This document shows positions 1 through 10,604 of a stretch of DNA of 64,000 bases, piece by piece (the first letter of the stretch is position 1; every line of letters begins with the position of its first letter). The translations under genes were made by a program, and so were the position numbers. This DNA comes from Phialophora verrucosa (lineage: Eukaryota > Ascomycota > Eurotiomycetes > Chaetothyriales > Herpotrichiellaceae). The stretch is from NCBI GenBank assembly GCA_002099365.1, contig MSED01000008.1, positions 744,001-808,000 of the forward strand. The letters are read 5' to 3'. The notes below the pieces were generated by a model. That model was not told the origin of the DNA and made no database searches. It was given only the letters and a program-made list of their open reading frames with translations.

Positions 1-871
1 CGGAGTGGACCACCTTGTTCGAGATGGAGCTCCAACAGTGGGTGCGTGGGAGAAAGGTGCTAAGCTCGGCACAAATCGTCCAATCCCGCTCGGTCCAGTA
101 CAAGCCTTCAGGTCTCCTGGTACGGAGTAAGCCTATCACGATTGGCACATCGGAACACTCGCCCGCCTTCATCAGACATTCGGTGCGGTCCGGCTGTACT
201 TCCTTCCCCTCAAATAGGTCTAGGGGCGTGACACAAAGCTCAGGGCAAATCGGGCCGCAAAAGGTGTACTACGTGAAAGCTACAGGGGCTCTGCCCGATA
301 CGGTCACATTTCACATGCTTGAAGCGGAGACTACACTTAAGACGTCGAGGATTCAATCACCGTGGCAGAAGCAAGTCCTACAACAGAGGCTCACGATTGG
401 GAGCAATCTCATGACCATTCGTCCAGGGTGGGATGAAGAGAAGATCAACACCGAATCTAGGCGTGACCTGACACCAGAGCCGATGAATCAACGAGCAGAT
501 GCTGGAGCCTTCGCCCCCGGGGCGGGCCAGACGACGTGGCATGCCTGCAGTCTCGCCGCTTGAGCTCGGCCTGCATTGACTGCACGGTGCGCAGGATTAA
601 GCGACTGTCAAGCCCTATCAGCAGACCAGATCCCCCGTCCTGTGACGAGCGGCTATGGTCATCTCCACGCCTCTTCAGCCGTGAGACCTGTTTGGATTTG
701 CTGGAAATGCGATCAACTCCGCTCAAGAGGGCTTCCAAGATGGATTGAAACCAAACTCTGCCCACAACGTGGTGCGTTTACACGAAGCCATTTGCAAACT
801 CTGTCACACGACGGGATCCCAGAGTTCGGCGGCCTGATGGTTACACCCCACGACAGCAATCACCTCAAAGC
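1..871. other. Upstream region without a supported gene
   Basis: An open frame runs on the plus strand from 15 to 563, but its translation shows no recognisable domain, its composition is not convincingly coding, and neighbouring frames are equally open. It could be the tail of a gene that begins before the window. The last 250 bases probably form the promoter of the small cysteine-rich gene at 1017. Nothing else can be supported. Confidence 0.3.
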
Positions 872-878
872 TATATAA
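872..878 (+). promoter_or_regulatory. TATA box of the metallothionein-like gene
   Basis: TATATAA lies 139 bp before the ATG at 1017. It is followed by a C/T- and A-rich leader without an intervening ATG, ending in a fungal-type start context (CACAATGG). A strong TATA box with a short leader is typical of inducible, highly expressed small genes such as metallothioneins. The assignment is by position and motif only. Confidence 0.5.
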
Positions 879-1016
879 GCGGTGCCTTTCCTGTTCTCAG
901 GGTTGAATCAAATTCCACAACAATCCTGTCGTCTCTCAATCACCAGCCTCAACTCAGCTTTCCGAATCACTTAGCAAACAACCCTCAAAACAAATCAAAC
1001 CTCCAAACCTTTCACA

Positions 1017-1143
1017 ATGGAGCCTCACTGCAGCACCTGTGGCCACGGCCCCTCTGGATGCAGCGGTTGCACTTGCTGCACGGTCAGTACTACCCTCAAC
1101 AGCGCGCAATATCATCCACTGACATGGAGATATGCAGCACTGA
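1017..1143 (+). CDS. Metallothionein-like cysteine-rich small protein
   Basis: A predicted 23-residue protein in two exons (1017-1082 and 1138-1143). The intron (1083-1137, 55 bp) has a GTCAGT donor, a CTGAC branch site and a TGCAG acceptor, and ends just before the codons for His and stop. The peptide has Cys at 5, 8, 15, 18, 20 and 21 and His at 4, 10 and 23, arranged C-x2-C-x6-C-x2-C-x-C-C. That is the density and CxxC/CxC/CC layout of fungal copper/zinc metallothioneins, which bind metal in the cytosol through thiolate clusters. If the intron were retained, a 52-residue protein with the same Cys block would result. The spacing is not a family I recognise, so the function is inferred from composition. 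A TATA box and clean leader upstream support a real gene. A ZIP metal transporter follows 3.2 kb downstream. Confidence 0.6.
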
Positions 1144-4100
1144 GAAACCAAGCAATACTTGATAGGTGTCAGTGACTGTCGATGGGGGGATATGAAACAT
1201 CAAATGAGTCCTGAGCGCGCAAGGAGAGTTGCCGAAGCAGCGGAATGCTGGCCAGCTATCCAGAGAAGCCAATGTTCATCTTGCAGAGTGTCATATCAAA
1301 CTGCAAGAAGGAAATCCCTAGTTAGCTGTTAGCCTGGCCTTCAGACCTACCGACACTCATTTACGTCTTTGAATCCTGCCGCTCTCTCCAGTGCTTTTGC
1401 CTACCGTCAGCCACCACCATCGACGCGGGTACATGTGTTGTCGCTGTGTTAGGACTCGCTGCTCACCTGCAACCCACCCAATGCCATCTGTCCGGCAGTC
1501 CCGGAATGTTTTGTCCACGTCCTGCAAGCCGGCTAAAGTCCTTGCGCGATGCGCAATGCACTCCTCTCGTCTACGTACGGCCGCCCGCCCGTCCGTACGT
1601 ACTCGAGATCGCCCTGCCCCTTCCCATTCATGCACACCAAGCTCGGCTTCTTTCATGGCATCACGCAAAGAGTTGCCGCGCCGCACCGCACCCTTCAAAA
1701 GTGTTTATTTTCCCATCGCCACGGAGCGGTAGTCCCCTCCTCTTGGCCCTCATACGCCTTATTGTGATGACATTCCCGGCCCCGGTCCAACCCATCGCAG
1801 TCCAAACTCAGACTTTTATGCAACTGTGTGGGAAGGGTGCGTCGCTGTGGATGTGCTCAATGGGAACCTTTTGGCTGCAGGTTCGAGCAGAGCGGACCGG
1901 GGGGATGTTCGGGCGCGCGAAGTAGGGATGTCTGCGTGTTTGTGTGCGTGTGACAACTGACTTCGGAGGGTAGTTGGGAAGTTTGAAGGATGGTCCGTCC
2001 CTGCGAGGGAGGGTGTGGGCTGTTCGAGACGAGGCGGTCCACGACGCCAGGTCATGTCAGGTCAGGTGAGTCCGAGGGCGTGCAAACACCGGGCAGCTCT
2101 CTTTCTCACTCTCACACCCTAGGCGATTTGCCGACCTGACGCATGTATCGCATCACATGGGATCTCTGCGAAGAGGACTTCCCTCGACGAACGGTCGCCG
2201 CCTCATTATTGTACTCGTACGTTCGTGACAGGTTCGACACTCGAGAAAGGATGGGTGGATTCGTTGTGTGATGGTCCCCAATAGTCCCTCAGTCTGCTCC
2301 TGTGCGTCTGCGCTTGAGCACTAGCATTGTGGGCCTGATGTTGTTGTTGGTCGTTAGTACTCTGGTACTGATGATAGGTGCGTCATGGAAAGAGAGTGTA
2401 TGAGTGCGAGAGGGAGCGAGAGACTGAGTGTATATGTGCCTGTGTGTGGGTGTGCATGATCAGGGAGTACAGACGGGAATGATTTGACAGTTCCTGGGGT
2501 TCAGGTGCGCGCTGGCTCTTTCATTCCCTTCGCGTCGATACCTGGCCCGTATCCTTTCAAGACATGGGCTGCTGTTGATGGGCCGTCTGCTGTTCAATGG
2601 ACTCGGGGTGTCTCAGGACTCGAGAAAAGGGGCTCGACAGGCTAGGTACCTGAGCGGCATGCAACTGGTTGAGGTTGCTCGAAGCTGCTCGTCGGTCGTC
2701 ATTTGCTAGCTTCTGGGTGCTAGGTCTGATATTTTTGTCGTCTTCATGGGCGCAGGCGTGGGCGTGGGCGCAGGCGCGGGATTCATCGTCGGGGATTGCA
2801 TCTGATTGAAGCTGAGGCTGGGCCATGGTCTGGGAGACCAGACCACGGGATTGAAACCTGGCTTACGAGAAACCCATGGCCGGTAACACCGCCGAGGAAA
2901 ATGGTGTGGCTCGTCGGGGTGAAACCAGAGCATCTCGTCGAGGTGATACTAAGGCGCACCCCGCCGTGGGCTCCTCATCCTATTCGCTTCCTCCCTGGCG
3001 GTCTGCCCGGAGGCTGAGGCCTTGGATACCGTCCAGGTTACTGCAATCCTGCGCTGCACTCCGTGGGGGGCGTTCCCCCTTCATGTGTGTGAGTCTCATT
3101 GCAAGTTGACTCCTCAGCTCAGGTCGGTCTGGGTGGCGCATCGGGACCATCGAGGTTGTTCGCAACCCCCTGCCCCCCTGAAATCTCAGGACACAACAGG
3201 ACAGATGAAGCACAGTTCTAGCCTCAAGGCTATTGTTGCATCAAAGCTGGTGACTTTGGCGGCTTGTGGAGAGTTCGACAAGCGACGAGGAGCGCATGAC
3301 TAGAGTTCGCGTCGACCACGAAAGATGTCCTTCCAGGATCTCTGGCGAACGACACGGTCATCATGCTTGGATGCAAGGCAGCACGCAGTCACTGATCGGC
3401 TGGTCATGTCGTTGTGCGAGGATCCCTGCTGGGTTTCGTCAACGATCAGGTTGGCAGGGGAACGACCGTCGGTTGGGGGGTTCGCCAACGGTTGTTCTCT
3501 CCTCTAACGGTAGCTTACTCCTTACCGAGATTCCTCTGGAGAAGACATGCTTCCCCAGTGTAATCTCCCATCACTCTCATCTATGAGGACTCATAGACAT
3601 CCTCGGAGGGACACAGGGTGCGGGTATGTGTGTATGTGATGAGGGGGGGAGGGAGGGATGGAGGGAGAGAGAGACAGGGAAGAACGAGGACCGTCACATC
3701 CGGCACGAAGGTGCCGTGATCTCACGATCCTGCCTTATGTACATATGTGGACGATCTGCCCGGCCCCCCAGGCAGGAGGGAGGGTCAGTGGATTTGAATC
3801 TCTCTCTCTCTCGCCGGACCCCCCAAAAGGAAAGAGAGGGAAAAAATAGCGAGCAGAAGGGTCCTCACTTTTGCAAACGAGGGCGTGCACGGCCGCTTTT
3901 CTAGACGAACCGATGAACCAGCTCATGAGCATCAGCGGCGTCCCCGAAGATGGACCTCGAGACGTGTCTCTACCATTGAGGAGCGTGATGGTCTCGTCGA
4001 GACTGCCTGTTTGGGATAGTCTGCTTAAGGTCCTCAATTTTGGGGACATACCCTACACAACCCCCCCCTTGCTCGTAGGAGGCGAAAGCCTCGCGTGAAC

Positions 4101-4371
4101 GCCGGCCCTAAGATCTCTCCCGTCCACATGGTTCGCCGAGGCCAAGTCTATAAGAGATGTCTTGGAACATTGCTTGGTAGGTATGGAGTAAGGCTGCGAC
4201 CGAAGAAGCAAGTCCAGGCAAATAGTTCCCAGTCATACTGGGTCCGTGGGTTCTTTTAAACAACTGTTTTGTCGTCCCTGGTCCTTCTCGATCTCGGTCT
4301 CACTCACTCTCACATTCCTTTGGCCTTGTCCCTCCCTTCCTTCCTCGACTTTGCAACAAAGATCTCCCACA
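1144..4371. other. 3.2-kb gene-poor interval before the ZIP transporter
   Basis: Many short frames are open on both strands, but none has a recognisable domain or a convincing exon chain. The interval holds simple-sequence tracts: a GC-rich hexamer-like array near 2745-2785 and G-rich and CT-rich tracts near 3640-3830. A TATA-like TATAAGA lies near 4149. The last part must contain the promoter and leader of the transporter. A non-coding transcript or an unrecognised small gene is possible but not shown. Confidence 0.35.
3641..3681 (+). repeat. G-rich low-complexity tract with GGGAGGG runs
   Basis: The plus strand carries four or more runs of three or more G separated by one to three bases, then alternating GA. 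A CT-rich run follows at about 3798-3815. The first part fits the G3+N1-7 pattern of a potential G-quadruplex. It lies about 0.7 kb before the ZIP transporter ATG, so it may sit in its promoter; no function is demonstrated. Confidence 0.5.
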
Positions 4372-5655
4372 ATGTCCACCGACGGCATAGGAAGCTCGGG
4401 CTTCAACGCCAGCAACGTCGACCTCTCAACCGCGGACCCTCGCGACGTGATCTGCGCGCTCACCTTCTCCGGCAACGAATATAACGGCAAGCTGGGCGCA
4501 CGCATCTCGGCTCTGTTCGTCATCCTCATCTGTTCCACCCTCGCGACCTTTTTCCCCGTGGTCGCCAAGCGCGTGCCTCGCCTGCATATCCCGCTCTATG
4601 TATACCTGTTTGCGCGGTACTTCGGGGCCGGCGTCATCGTGGCCACGGCGTTCATCCATCTGCTGGATCCGGCGTACGGCGAGATTGGCCCAGCAAGCTG
4701 TGTCGGCATGTAAGTCTTCCCACGTTTTGGAAAACAACAAAAGCGGAATTGGGAGCCGTCCCGTTGTGTTCTGCTCCTGGATCTCTCGGGGCTCTTCCTT
4801 CATTCCCGGTCATTGCCTTTCCCATGCTAACAGCTGCGGCTTAGGACCGGTGCATGGGCCGACTACGCGTGGTGTCCGGCGATCGTGCTGACCTCGGTGG
4901 TCATGGTTTTCCTCCTCGACTTTGGCGCCGAGCGATACGTCGAGGTCAAGTACGGCATTGACAGTGATGTCGGCGACCTCGAGGACACCGTCACGGGGCA
5001 ACAAACAGCCGGGAGGAGGCGTCCGTCAGCCATGCAGACGGACAGGGCGTTGAGCATCGCCGAGACGCGCCGCGAGCACGAGGACCGCCGCCTCTCCACG
5101 GCGGCCGAGGAAAAGTTCAAGGAAGACTTCTCGGTTGAGGAGGCCGATTCAGACGCCCGCAAGAATTCGTTTCGCCAGCAGATCGCGGCTTTCCTCATCC
5201 TCGAGTTTGGAGTCATCTTCCATTCGGTCGTCATCGGCTTGAACCTCGGCGTCGCCGGCGATGAGTTCGACACACTCTACCCGGTGCTGGTGTTCCATCA
5301 GTCGTTCGAGGGTCTCGGAATCGGCGCCAGGATGTCGGCCATCCCTTTCAAGCCGAGCAGTTGGCTTCCTTGGATCCTGTGCACAGCGTACGGATTGACG
5401 ACGCCGCTTGCGATTGCCATCGGCCTCGGAGTGCGGACCACGTACAACCCGAACTCGTACACTGCGAACGTCGTCAGCGGCGTGCTGGACGCCATCTCGG
5501 CGGGCATTCTGATCTACACTGGACTGGTCGAACTGCTCGCCCGGGATTTCTTGTTTAACCCGATGAGGTCAAAGGACAACAGACGCCTGGCATTCATGGT
5601 CGTCTGTGTGCTGTTGGGTGCTGGAGTGATGGCGCTGCTCGGGAAATGGGCGTGA
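4372..5655 (+). CDS. ZIP-family zinc/iron transporter (ZRT-like)
   Basis: A plasma-membrane or organellar divalent-metal importer of the ZIP family, 382 residues in two exons: 4372-4709 and 4845-5655. The 135-bp intron has a GTAAGT donor, a GCTAAC branch and a TTAG acceptor, and restores the family segment CVGMTGAWADYAWCPA. Hydrophobic helices occupy about residues 43-62, 75-100 and 122-140. The cytosolic loop (about 145-225) is charged and lacks the usual His-rich motif. Helices IV and V carry the conserved HSVVIGLNLG and HQSFEGLGIG motifs, whose His and Glu residues form the metal pathway. The C-terminal pair of helices ends ALLGKWA, as in yeast Zrt1/Zrt2. The length is normal for fungal ZRT proteins. 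Zinc is the likely substrate by homology, but iron cannot be excluded. The metallothionein-like gene upstream makes a shared role in metal homeostasis plausible. Confidence 0.92.
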
Positions 5656-6414
5656 TTGATCATAACACACTTCGCAGATATGTATGGCCTCTGCTGGTAA
5701 TAATTTGCTCCCAGTTTGCACGACGGGGGAAAGGAAATACTCCGTGTCTCCGTTGGCATGGAGTTGACCAAACGCATCGAATACCTTTCATCTTATTCAA
5801 TGCACGTCATATCAGGGGTTAGGGGTAGTTGACGTGGTACGTAGATAGTTGTTGGGTGGAGAGTGGCTGAAGCAGGATGTATTGAATCAAAGTAATCCTT
5901 CAAAACTTCTGTACGCGGGATAGATGCTGTTAGGGCGCCGAAGATGCTTTGGACTGTAGCCCCGAGTTTCCTAGATGTGTGTGATCAAGGGTAAGGATCA
6001 AGATTCTCGACAGTATGAAAGATCCGGCGGCTTGCCGTGTGGTTTGCACCGCGCTTGCTGTGTCTCGTGCCGAGCTTGAATCGTTTGCAGTTCGTATGTC
6101 CAGTTCAGTCCGTTGCGAGGTGAGCCCAATATCGAGTTTAGTAGGCAACTCCAGTCTCTGGTCACTTGGCAAGTGCTCACGTTTTGATACAATGGGGCAT
6201 GCGCTTCATGTAGTCATTCCAAGCAGCCACCGATTTGACCATATCCCAGTACCCATGTCGACCACAATGTTGCTGGTGCAGGACTGCGCGTCTGTCATAT
6301 AATACTGCCAGTGACAGTCTCATAACCCCTCCGCTGTTCCAACCATCTCGGGGAGATTTTCCGTCGGCCGTGGCCAAATCATCTCTCTTTCTCTCCTCGT
6401 GCAATTCCTCGGTC
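5656..6414. other. Convergent intergenic region
   Basis: This holds the 3' ends of the plus-strand ZIP transporter and the minus-strand glutathione transferase. No coding exon or RNA gene is recognisable. Confidence 0.4.
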
Positions 6415-7368
6415 TCAAGACATCGCCTGGCCCATCTGACCACCACCAGGATTATGCACTGCGTTTTCCTCGGGCAGTCGACCCCAGACGTCTCCTCCGA
6501 GTCCAAAGCCTTCCTGAGCAACGACCTTCCTCGCATAGTTGATTTCCACCATTGGCTTGACAGCCTCTTTGACACACCAACCGTCCTCGCCGACGCCCCT
6601 GTATACACCGTGATAAGAATTCTCGTCGCTCACCGTTCGCCGCACACGATCGTCCGCTTCAATGGCGTCGACCCATTGTCTCCAGCGTGTACCGACCTCG
6701 GGTCGCGGAAAGTGCCTATAGTAGCTCAACACGCGAGACAGGCGGAGGATCCAAGGCGCAAAGACGACGTCGACATAGCCAATTTCGCTGCCGAGGAAGA
6801 ATGGTCCGGTGGCGTGACTTGCGTTGACCAGTGCCGTGATGTTCTTTTGCAACGTTGCGATGAGCATGCTGTGCTGCGCAGTTGTCGCCGCAGCGGCCAT
6901 CTGCGCGTCGGAGCCACCGTCGAGATGCATTCCGTCCATTCCCATGGGCTGTTCACCACTCGGCGAAGGCGGCGGGGTGAGCAACAGGCTATAGAAGCTC
7001 GGCAGGATCTTGCGGTTGATGTGATCTGTCCACAGTCGACAGTGCGCGCGGAGCTGTGGGTTGCCCAGTGGCATCAGAGGATGTCCCATAGCAAGGTCTT
7101 CCAGGTATTCCAGCACAACGCCGCTTTCCCAGACGCCCCAGTTGCCGTGTCTGATGGAAGGAATGTTCCCCTCGGGATTCACCTCGAGCATTTCCGGAGG
7201 CCGGTAGGAGTCCACGTTCGCGGGCATAATCTCAACCATTTGGTAAGGGATGCCTTTGACTTCTAGGGCCATCCAGATCCGTTGCGCAAAGGGGCAAAAG
7301 CTGTTGGCAAAGAACGTTATCTTCGTCGGTGCCGGGGCGGCATGTGAGCGAACGGTGAAGTAGGCCAT
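6415..7368 (-). CDS. Omega-like glutathione S-transferase
   Basis: A glutathione transferase fold protein, 317 residues if started at the Met at 7368. The thioredoxin-like N-terminal domain (about 15-95) has the omega-class active-site motif SFCPFAQR with Cys25, which forms mixed disulfides with glutathione instead of using Tyr or Ser. The cis-proline region is NPEGNIPSIRHG and the glutathione-binding motif is WESGVVLEYLED. The helical C-terminal domain follows from about 105, with a Gly/Met/Ala-rich insertion at about 140-165. The likely roles are thioltransferase or dehydroascorbate-reductase-type reactions and detoxification, acting in the cytosol. The frame stays open upstream of this Met as far as a consensus acceptor at 7453, where it joins in phase 0 to the preceding minus-strand ORF. 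The true N-terminus may therefore lie far upstream (see that entry and Part 2). Confidence 0.85.
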   Translation of the reverse strand: MAYFTVRSHAAPAPTKITFFANSFCPFAQRIWMALEVKGIPYQMVEIMPANVDSYRPPEMLEVNPEGNIPSIRHGNWGVWESGVVLEYLEDLAMGHPLMPLGNPQLRAHCRLWTDHINRKILPSFYSLLLTPPPSPSGEQPMGMDGMHLDGGSDAQMAAAATTAQHSMLIATLQKNITALVNASHATGPFFLGSEIGYVDVVFAPWILRLSRVLSYYRHFPRPEVGTRWRQWVDAIEADDRVRRTVSDENSYHGVYRGVGEDGWCVKEAVKPMVEINYARKVVAQEGFGLGGDVWGRLPEENAVHNPGGGQMGQAMS

Positions 7369-7469
7369 TCCCGAAGCACGGAAACTAGGTGATACCGACT
7401 CCTTGGCTGCAGTAACTTGATCGGCCGGATTCGCATTTGCACTGGGGATTTTCTGTTACAAGAGTTAGC

Positions 7470-9155
7470 TCAGAACGGAGCCCGGACAGTCAGAACGCCG
7501 CCGTTTGGCTGCGGCGAAGGTGGAAGTGGACTTACACTCAGGCGCTTCTTCTCCTTTTCCTCCTTCAACAGCCACCTGTGCACGCTGTTTTTCTTGATCC
7601 GGTCACTCTCTTCTAGGGAATGCTTGTGATTCAGATCATAGCCCAGATTGGGGTCCAGAACGGATTGGTCAATGTCATCGTCGGCGTCCCCGTTGGCATT
7701 GCTATCTCGTTTATTGTTGTCTTTGACGGCGCCTCCTCCTGGATTGCCACGAACGCGTTGGATGGTGTACCAGCGCTTGCCATCTGCACCTGGGTGACCT
7801 TGTGGCAATGGACGCGGAAGCTCTAGCAACCCGAAGTTCGGATCGGTGGAGTTGTTGTTTGAGGGAGCGACAGTGCCGACCAGACCGCCTCCAAGCGCAC
7901 CCAGGCCGTGGCTCCCGTCTTCCATGACGATGGTGAGGGCGCTGTTGTCCGCAGCTCCATAGACACCGCCGGTCATGTCGTGAGTCAGGGCACCATTAGT
8001 GTTGAGGTCGAGGTCAGCACCATTGGCGTTCCCTTCTAAGCCCATCTTTCTCGCTTCTTCGGCACTGAAGTACTCGGTAATCTTGATTTTGACATCACAC
8101 AAATCCCGCTCACGAGCAGTACGCTTGCGCTTCTTCTTGTTCGGATCGTCGCTTTTGGGGGTCCCGCTCGGACGACCCTTCAGTCGGCAATCCCAGTAGT
8201 GACTAACGAAAGCCTTCCGCTTGTACTTCTGGGTCGAGCGGTGAGAGTAAACATTGTCGACATGGGGAAAGTAAGTGAGGAACTCTTCTTCAGAGAGGAC
8301 GAGGGTATGATTGACGTTAAACAGTTTTTCCCGCCATTCATCAAGATCTGGAGGGTGGGGGACCAGAGGGAAGGTGTCGCTGAAGGGATTGGCCGCTACA
8401 GCAGGATCCGTTTCAGCGGTGTCATTGTTGCCAGGGGGGGTGCCGTTGACTCCATCCGCGGATGGGCTTGGTTTGTAGCGAGAGGCCCATGGATCTGTTT
8501 GGACAATTCCTTGTGAGGTGGTGTAGACTTGGGACTGACTCGACTGTGACCGAGGAAGCGTAGGTGTGCCATTTGGGAATGCGGATGACGCGTTTCTGAA
8601 GATAAAGGCACTCTGATGTCCGGAGGGCGTAGAGTTGATCTCGTCTTGAACATTATCCGTCTGTTGTTGGCTCGCCTGTGCCTGCGCCGCTTGCACCTGG
8701 GGAGTAGAATTGGATGTGGCCATACTGCCATTGCGGGAGGGTGTCTGCGACGACCTAGTCTGAACAGCGCGCGGCTGCTGTGGACTGCGCATCGTGGGAT
8801 TGGGAGCGGGATTGCTTGTATTCCTCATCATGTTACTCTGTCTTCTGGTCTGCACGTTTGGGGAGCCGTTCGCGACGTTTGTGGGATAGGATTGATTGTG
8901 GTTGGCGTTGAGTGTCTCCGCCGGCGCATAGCCTGCGTTTGCAGCATCGTTGGACGCAGAGGGCCCGTCATGTTCATTCGCGAAGCCGTACTGCTGCACC
9001 GCCGCGGCGAACTGCTGAAGGTTGTGGGTGTTTGTAGCGTCCATTGCCTCCATTGCGCATGATAAACGGCGAGAAGAGGGAGGATGCTGCCGCTTTAGAG
9101 GGAGAGGCGTCTTGACTCGAGGTGGTGGGACGTCGTGGCGAGCTTCACTAATCAC
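7470..9155 (-). CDS. Conserved fungal nuclear protein, function unknown
   Basis: The open frame encodes 561 residues. The start could be 9155 or, more likely, the Met at 9053 (context MEAMDATN). About 300 residues are low-complexity, rich in Asn, Gln, Ser, Pro and Thr. A conserved core (about 290-385) runs from FPLVPHPPDLDEW through the sequence around HYWDCRLKGRPSG, a basic KKKRKRTARERD stretch that looks like a nuclear localisation signal, and DVKIKITEYF. A second conserved patch, WYTIQRV, is followed by a charged helix ending KEEKEKKRLS. The core resembles the basic, Cys/His-bearing DNA-binding regions of FAR1/WRKY-GCM1-type proteins, but I cannot assign it firmly. A GTAAGT donor at 7535 with a GCTAAC branch and CAG at 7453 defines an 83-bp phase-0 intron. 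Splicing it removes the stop at 7470 and continues into the GST frame, giving a fused protein of up to 885 residues. Confidence 0.75.
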   Translation of the reverse strand: MISEARHDVPPPRVKTPLPLKRQHPPSSRRLSCAMEAMDATNTHNLQQFAAAVQQYGFANEHDGPSASNDAANAGYAPAETLNANHNQSYPTNVANGSPNVQTRRQSNMMRNTSNPAPNPTMRSPQQPRAVQTRSSQTPSRNGSMATSNSTPQVQAAQAQASQQQTDNVQDEINSTPSGHQSAFIFRNASSAFPNGTPTLPRSQSSQSQVYTTSQGIVQTDPWASRYKPSPSADGVNGTPPGNNDTAETDPAVAANPFSDTFPLVPHPPDLDEWREKLFNVNHTLVLSEEEFLTYFPHVDNVYSHRSTQKYKRKAFVSHYWDCRLKGRPSGTPKSDDPNKKKRKRTARERDLCDVKIKITEYFSAEEARKMGLEGNANGADLDLNTNGALTHDMTGGVYGAADNSALTIVMEDGSHGLGALGGGLVGTVAPSNNNSTDPNFGLLELPRPLPQGHPGADGKRWYTIQRVRGNPGGGAVKDNNKRDSNANGDADDDIDQSVLDPNLGYDLNHKHSLEESDRIKKNSVHRWLLKEEKEKKRLSVSPLPPSPQPNGGVLTVRAPF

Positions 9156-9400
9156 CCGTGACTCCGCTTGGGCCCCGGCACCACGTCGACTATCCCAGTG
9201 CTCAACATGGAGATTCTCTTGATACTGAGATTAGTTAAGATAGCTAATCCTTTTTCAATCATGGCCAGCTTCCATTCCAGGTCATATTAGACCTCTGATA
9301 ATTGAGCAGTGCCGGCCATCATCCACCTGTAGGTGTGTAAGATAATTATCCTCATCCTCCATGAACTACAGCCCACCCACCACTATGCCCGCCTCTGAAT

Positions 9401-10160
9401 TCAACCCATCTTCCTGTCCTTCCTCTTGTCGTAAGCCTGCGTGTTCTTGAACGGCCACCCTGACGTTCGCTTGTCGGCGCCTGTCCTCTTCGACAACCTC
9501 GCCGTCGTATCCCCAAAAATGACCGTCCACAGTCCCACACTTGCCATGATGCCATACCCGAGGGCGCCCAGCATAAACCCCGCCTGTTGGTGGTTGACAT
9601 AAGTCGTGTAGCAATAGATGAAGCTCAGACCGTGGAAGAAAGTCGTCACCAGCAATATCGGCCGGGCATATGGCGCTTTAGGGTCGTTGTCATCAAGGCT
9701 GACGGGCTCGCTTATACTCGATGTCAGGGGTATTGTGCCGGTGAAAAACAGGATGATCGATCCGACAGCCATCAAGGCAAACCCCAGTGACCGGCTCAAG
9801 TAGATTTCGACATCTGTGTTTCGGGGTCCGAGACTGTCAGACTCGTTGAAGGCGAACAACTCCGGAATCAATAGACACGACCTGGCCCGGTGGGCACCAC
9901 GAGCAGTCTTACCTGAGGTTTGATGTCCCTCCTCTGACAGAGTCATTATAACGAGCTTGGGCAAGACAACTAGTGGTACGGCTTGCATTCCAAGCCAGAT
10001 TGCGGTCCCATATGTGTATGTGTAAAAGACCTGGTCGGATCCCTGGGTTAGCTGGTACCACATCGATTAAGCCTGGATAGACACCACGGTCATGACTCAC
10101 GTCCATCTTGAACAATACAAGGATCATTCGCAAAATAGCGTCGAGATCGTAGGAGGACAT
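9401..10160 (-). CDS. Conserved fungal four-span membrane protein
   Basis: A predicted 233-residue integral membrane protein in two exons: 10160-10101 and 10042-9401. The 58-bp intron (10043-10100) has a GTGAGT donor, a GCTAAC branch and a CAG acceptor. The start is the Met in MSSYDLDAILRMILVLFKMD, in the first exon. Hydrophobic segments lie at about residues 24-50, 110-130, 150-170 and 175-197. A hydrophilic loop (about 55-100) separates the first two, and the C-terminal tail is strongly basic (about 200-233). I recognise no domain name. The pattern resembles small fungus-specific membrane proteins listed as hypothetical. The gene follows COT-1 on the same strand with 444 bp between them. 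Confidence 0.7.
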
Positions 10161-10604
10161 GTGAGCAAGATGCACGGTGAGGAAGGCCCTGCACCCACCT
10201 TGTCTGATGCCGTGGTGTGACGTCACTTGTGGTATGGACGAAAGACTCGATGGAGCATCCTGCAAATACTTGTAGCCATTGTCTTGGGTCGATTAGATGC
10301 TGGCTACACATGCTGACAGCTGCAAAATGTAAAGGGAGTGCTCCGACAGCACATTTCGCTCATAGACCAATGCAACCCTTCATCAACTGGGTAAACCCAT
10401 CCCATCGCCATGGTCATGCTCTTGATCAGAGCATATCACAAGAGAGCATAACAAGGCCTGTCTTGACATGTACTGAACGATCTGGTCGTGCACATACTTG
10501 CACCACAGGCAGTCTATCACAGGCTTGCTGACTGTGGAGACAGCTCGCTCATATCCCGGTTCGTGACCCTCCCGTACTCCCTCTCGCAAGCTGACCGTGT
10601 CTCT
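10161..10604. other. Intergenic region between kinase 3' end and membrane-protein start
   Basis: This contains the 3' end of the COT-1 gene and the presumed promoter of the membrane protein. No other feature is visible. Confidence 0.4.

Noticed and set aside
15..563. A 182-codon plus-strand frame at the window start
   Set aside because: No recognisable motif; could be a gene fragment but nothing supports it beyond openness.
2706..2933. Minus-strand frames with Pro-Ala-Pro-Thr repeats near 2745-2790
   Set aside because: The repeats come from a GC-rich simple sequence read in several frames; no consistent exon chain was found.
6235..7266. A 343-codon plus-strand open frame opposite the GST
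   Set aside because: It is the antisense of a clear GST with a conserved active site; the translation has no domain and its codon pattern mirrors the real gene.
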